The notes under the pieces are model-generated. The model made no database searches, was not told where the DNA came from, and was given only the letters and a program-made list of their open reading frames with translations. Of a DNA stretch of 7,123 nt, positions 6,516-7,123 are shown piece by piece. Made by a program: the position numbers and the translations under genes. This DNA comes from Pedobacter sp. (GTDB lineage: Bacteria; Bacteroidota; Bacteroidia; Sphingobacteriales; Sphingobacteriaceae). The stretch covers positions 1 to 7,123 of the forward strand of contig JAQBOT010000031.1 in assembly GCA_028287885.1 (NCBI GenBank), given 5' to 3'. Each line of letters begins with the position of its first letter. Positions within the stretch are counted from its first letter, which is position 1.

Positions 6516-7123
6516 ATGAATAAAGCGGAAATTTTAAGACAGTATTGGGGGTTCGATACCTTCCGTCCTTTACAGGAAGACATCATAGATTCTGTTTTAA
6601 ATGGTCAGGATACACTGGCACTTCTTCCCACCGGAGGTGGTAAATCAGTTTGCTTTCAGGTGCCCGCACTAGTCAAGGAAGGTATTTGCATTGTGGTTTC
6701 GCCATTAATTGCTTTGATAAAAGATCAGGTTGAAAATTTAAAAGCGAAGGGGATTCAGGCGGTTGCTATTTATGCCGGCATGGGTAAACGCGAGATCGAT
6801 ATTTTGCTGGATAACTGCATCTACGGAAAGATCAAATTTCTTTACCTCTCCCCCGAAAGACTATTATCGCCGATTGTTAAGGAGCGCATCTCCTACATGA
6901 ATGTTAGCCTATTCGCAATTGACGAAGCACATTGTATTTCCCAATGGGGATATGATTTCCGACCGCCTTATTTGCTCTTGAAAAACTTAAGGGAGATACA
7001 TCCAAAGATCCCAATGATCGCCCTAACGGCGACTGCCACTAAGTTCGTACGCAAAGATATTGTCGAGAAACTCGAGTTTAATGATCCTCAGATCTTCGTA
7101 AAGAGTTTTGCCCGTAGAAACCT
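6516..7123 (+). CDS. recQ: RecQ family ATP-dependent DNA helicase, N-terminal part (3' end outside window)
   Basis: The frame is open from ATG 6516 to the right edge: 202 full codons plus two bases, covering helicase domain 1 of the superfamily 2 core. RecQ unwinds DNA 3' to 5' in recombination and replication-fork repair. Motifs appear in order: motif 0 with FRPLQ (Q20), Walker A LPTGGGKS (37-44, K43), motif Ia VVSPLIALIKDQV (60-72), LYLSPERL (109-116), Walker B/DEAH box IDEAH (135-139), the RecQ aromatic-rich loop CISQWGYDFRPPY (140-152), and motif III ALTATAT (169-175). The aromatic-rich loop is diagnostic of RecQ among SF2 helicases; here Y146 stands where E. coli RecQ has His. The second RecA-like domain, zinc-binding/winged-helix region and any HRDC domain lie outside. 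The start fits the family N-terminus; a weak AGGA at 6506-6509 lies 6 bases upstream. It is divergent from the amidohydrolase gene. Confidence 0.97.
   Translation, partial: MNKAEILRQYWGFDTFRPLQEDIIDSVLNGQDTLALLPTGGGKSVCFQVPALVKEGICIVVSPLIALIKDQVENLKAKGIQAVAIYAGMGKREIDILLDNCIYGKIKFLYLSPERLLSPIVKERISYMNVSLFAIDEAHCISQWGYDFRPPYLLLKNLREIHPKIPMIALTATATKFVRKDIVEKLEFNDPQIFVKSFARRN

Overview
The window looks like a chromosomal stretch from a Bacteroidota bacterium, most likely a Sphingobacteriaceae/Pedobacter-type organism. This rests on recognised protein families (FemAB-like acyltransferase, secreted GH65 hydrolase, periplasmic PD40-propeller/amidohydrolase fusion, Bacteroidota-style RecQ), AT-rich start regions without strong Shine-Dalgarno sequences, and a good match to the Bacteroidota -7 promoter element (TAnnTTTG) upstream of recQ. 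The genus is inferred from protein style, not from a marker gene.

Layout: (1) 2-532 (+), the 3' part of a FemAB/GNAT-like acyltransferase gene cut by the left edge. (2) 533-675, a 143-base AT-rich gap. (3) 676-2709 (+), a complete gene for a secreted GH65 family alpha-glucoside hydrolase whose paired glutamates (E468 and E612) point to hydrolysis, not phosphorolysis. (4) 2715-3137 (-), a complete UPF0047/YjbQ protein that converges on the GH65 gene with 5 bases between the stop codons. (5) 3147-3181, a perfect 14-bp inverted repeat with a 7-base loop between yjbQ and the next gene. (6) 3193-6444 (-), a complete 1083-residue periplasmic protein with twelve PD40-type motifs (apparently two six-bladed propellers) followed by an amidohydrolase domain with atypical metal-ligand positions. 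(7) 6445-6515, a 71-base divergent promoter region. (8) 6516-7123 (+), the N-terminal 202 codons of a RecQ helicase, cut by the right edge.

The genes do not form an obvious pathway. The two exported enzymes (GH65 hydrolase and propeller-amidohydrolase) fit the scavenging periplasm of a Bacteroidota, while YjbQ and RecQ are cytoplasmic housekeeping-type proteins. No SusC/SusD pair, regulator, transposase, integrase, tRNA, rRNA or CRISPR array is visible. I found no convincing new multi-gene system. The most interesting points are the double-propeller architecture and altered metal site of the amidohydrolase, the GH65 catalytic signature, and the hairpin beside the yjbQ start codon.
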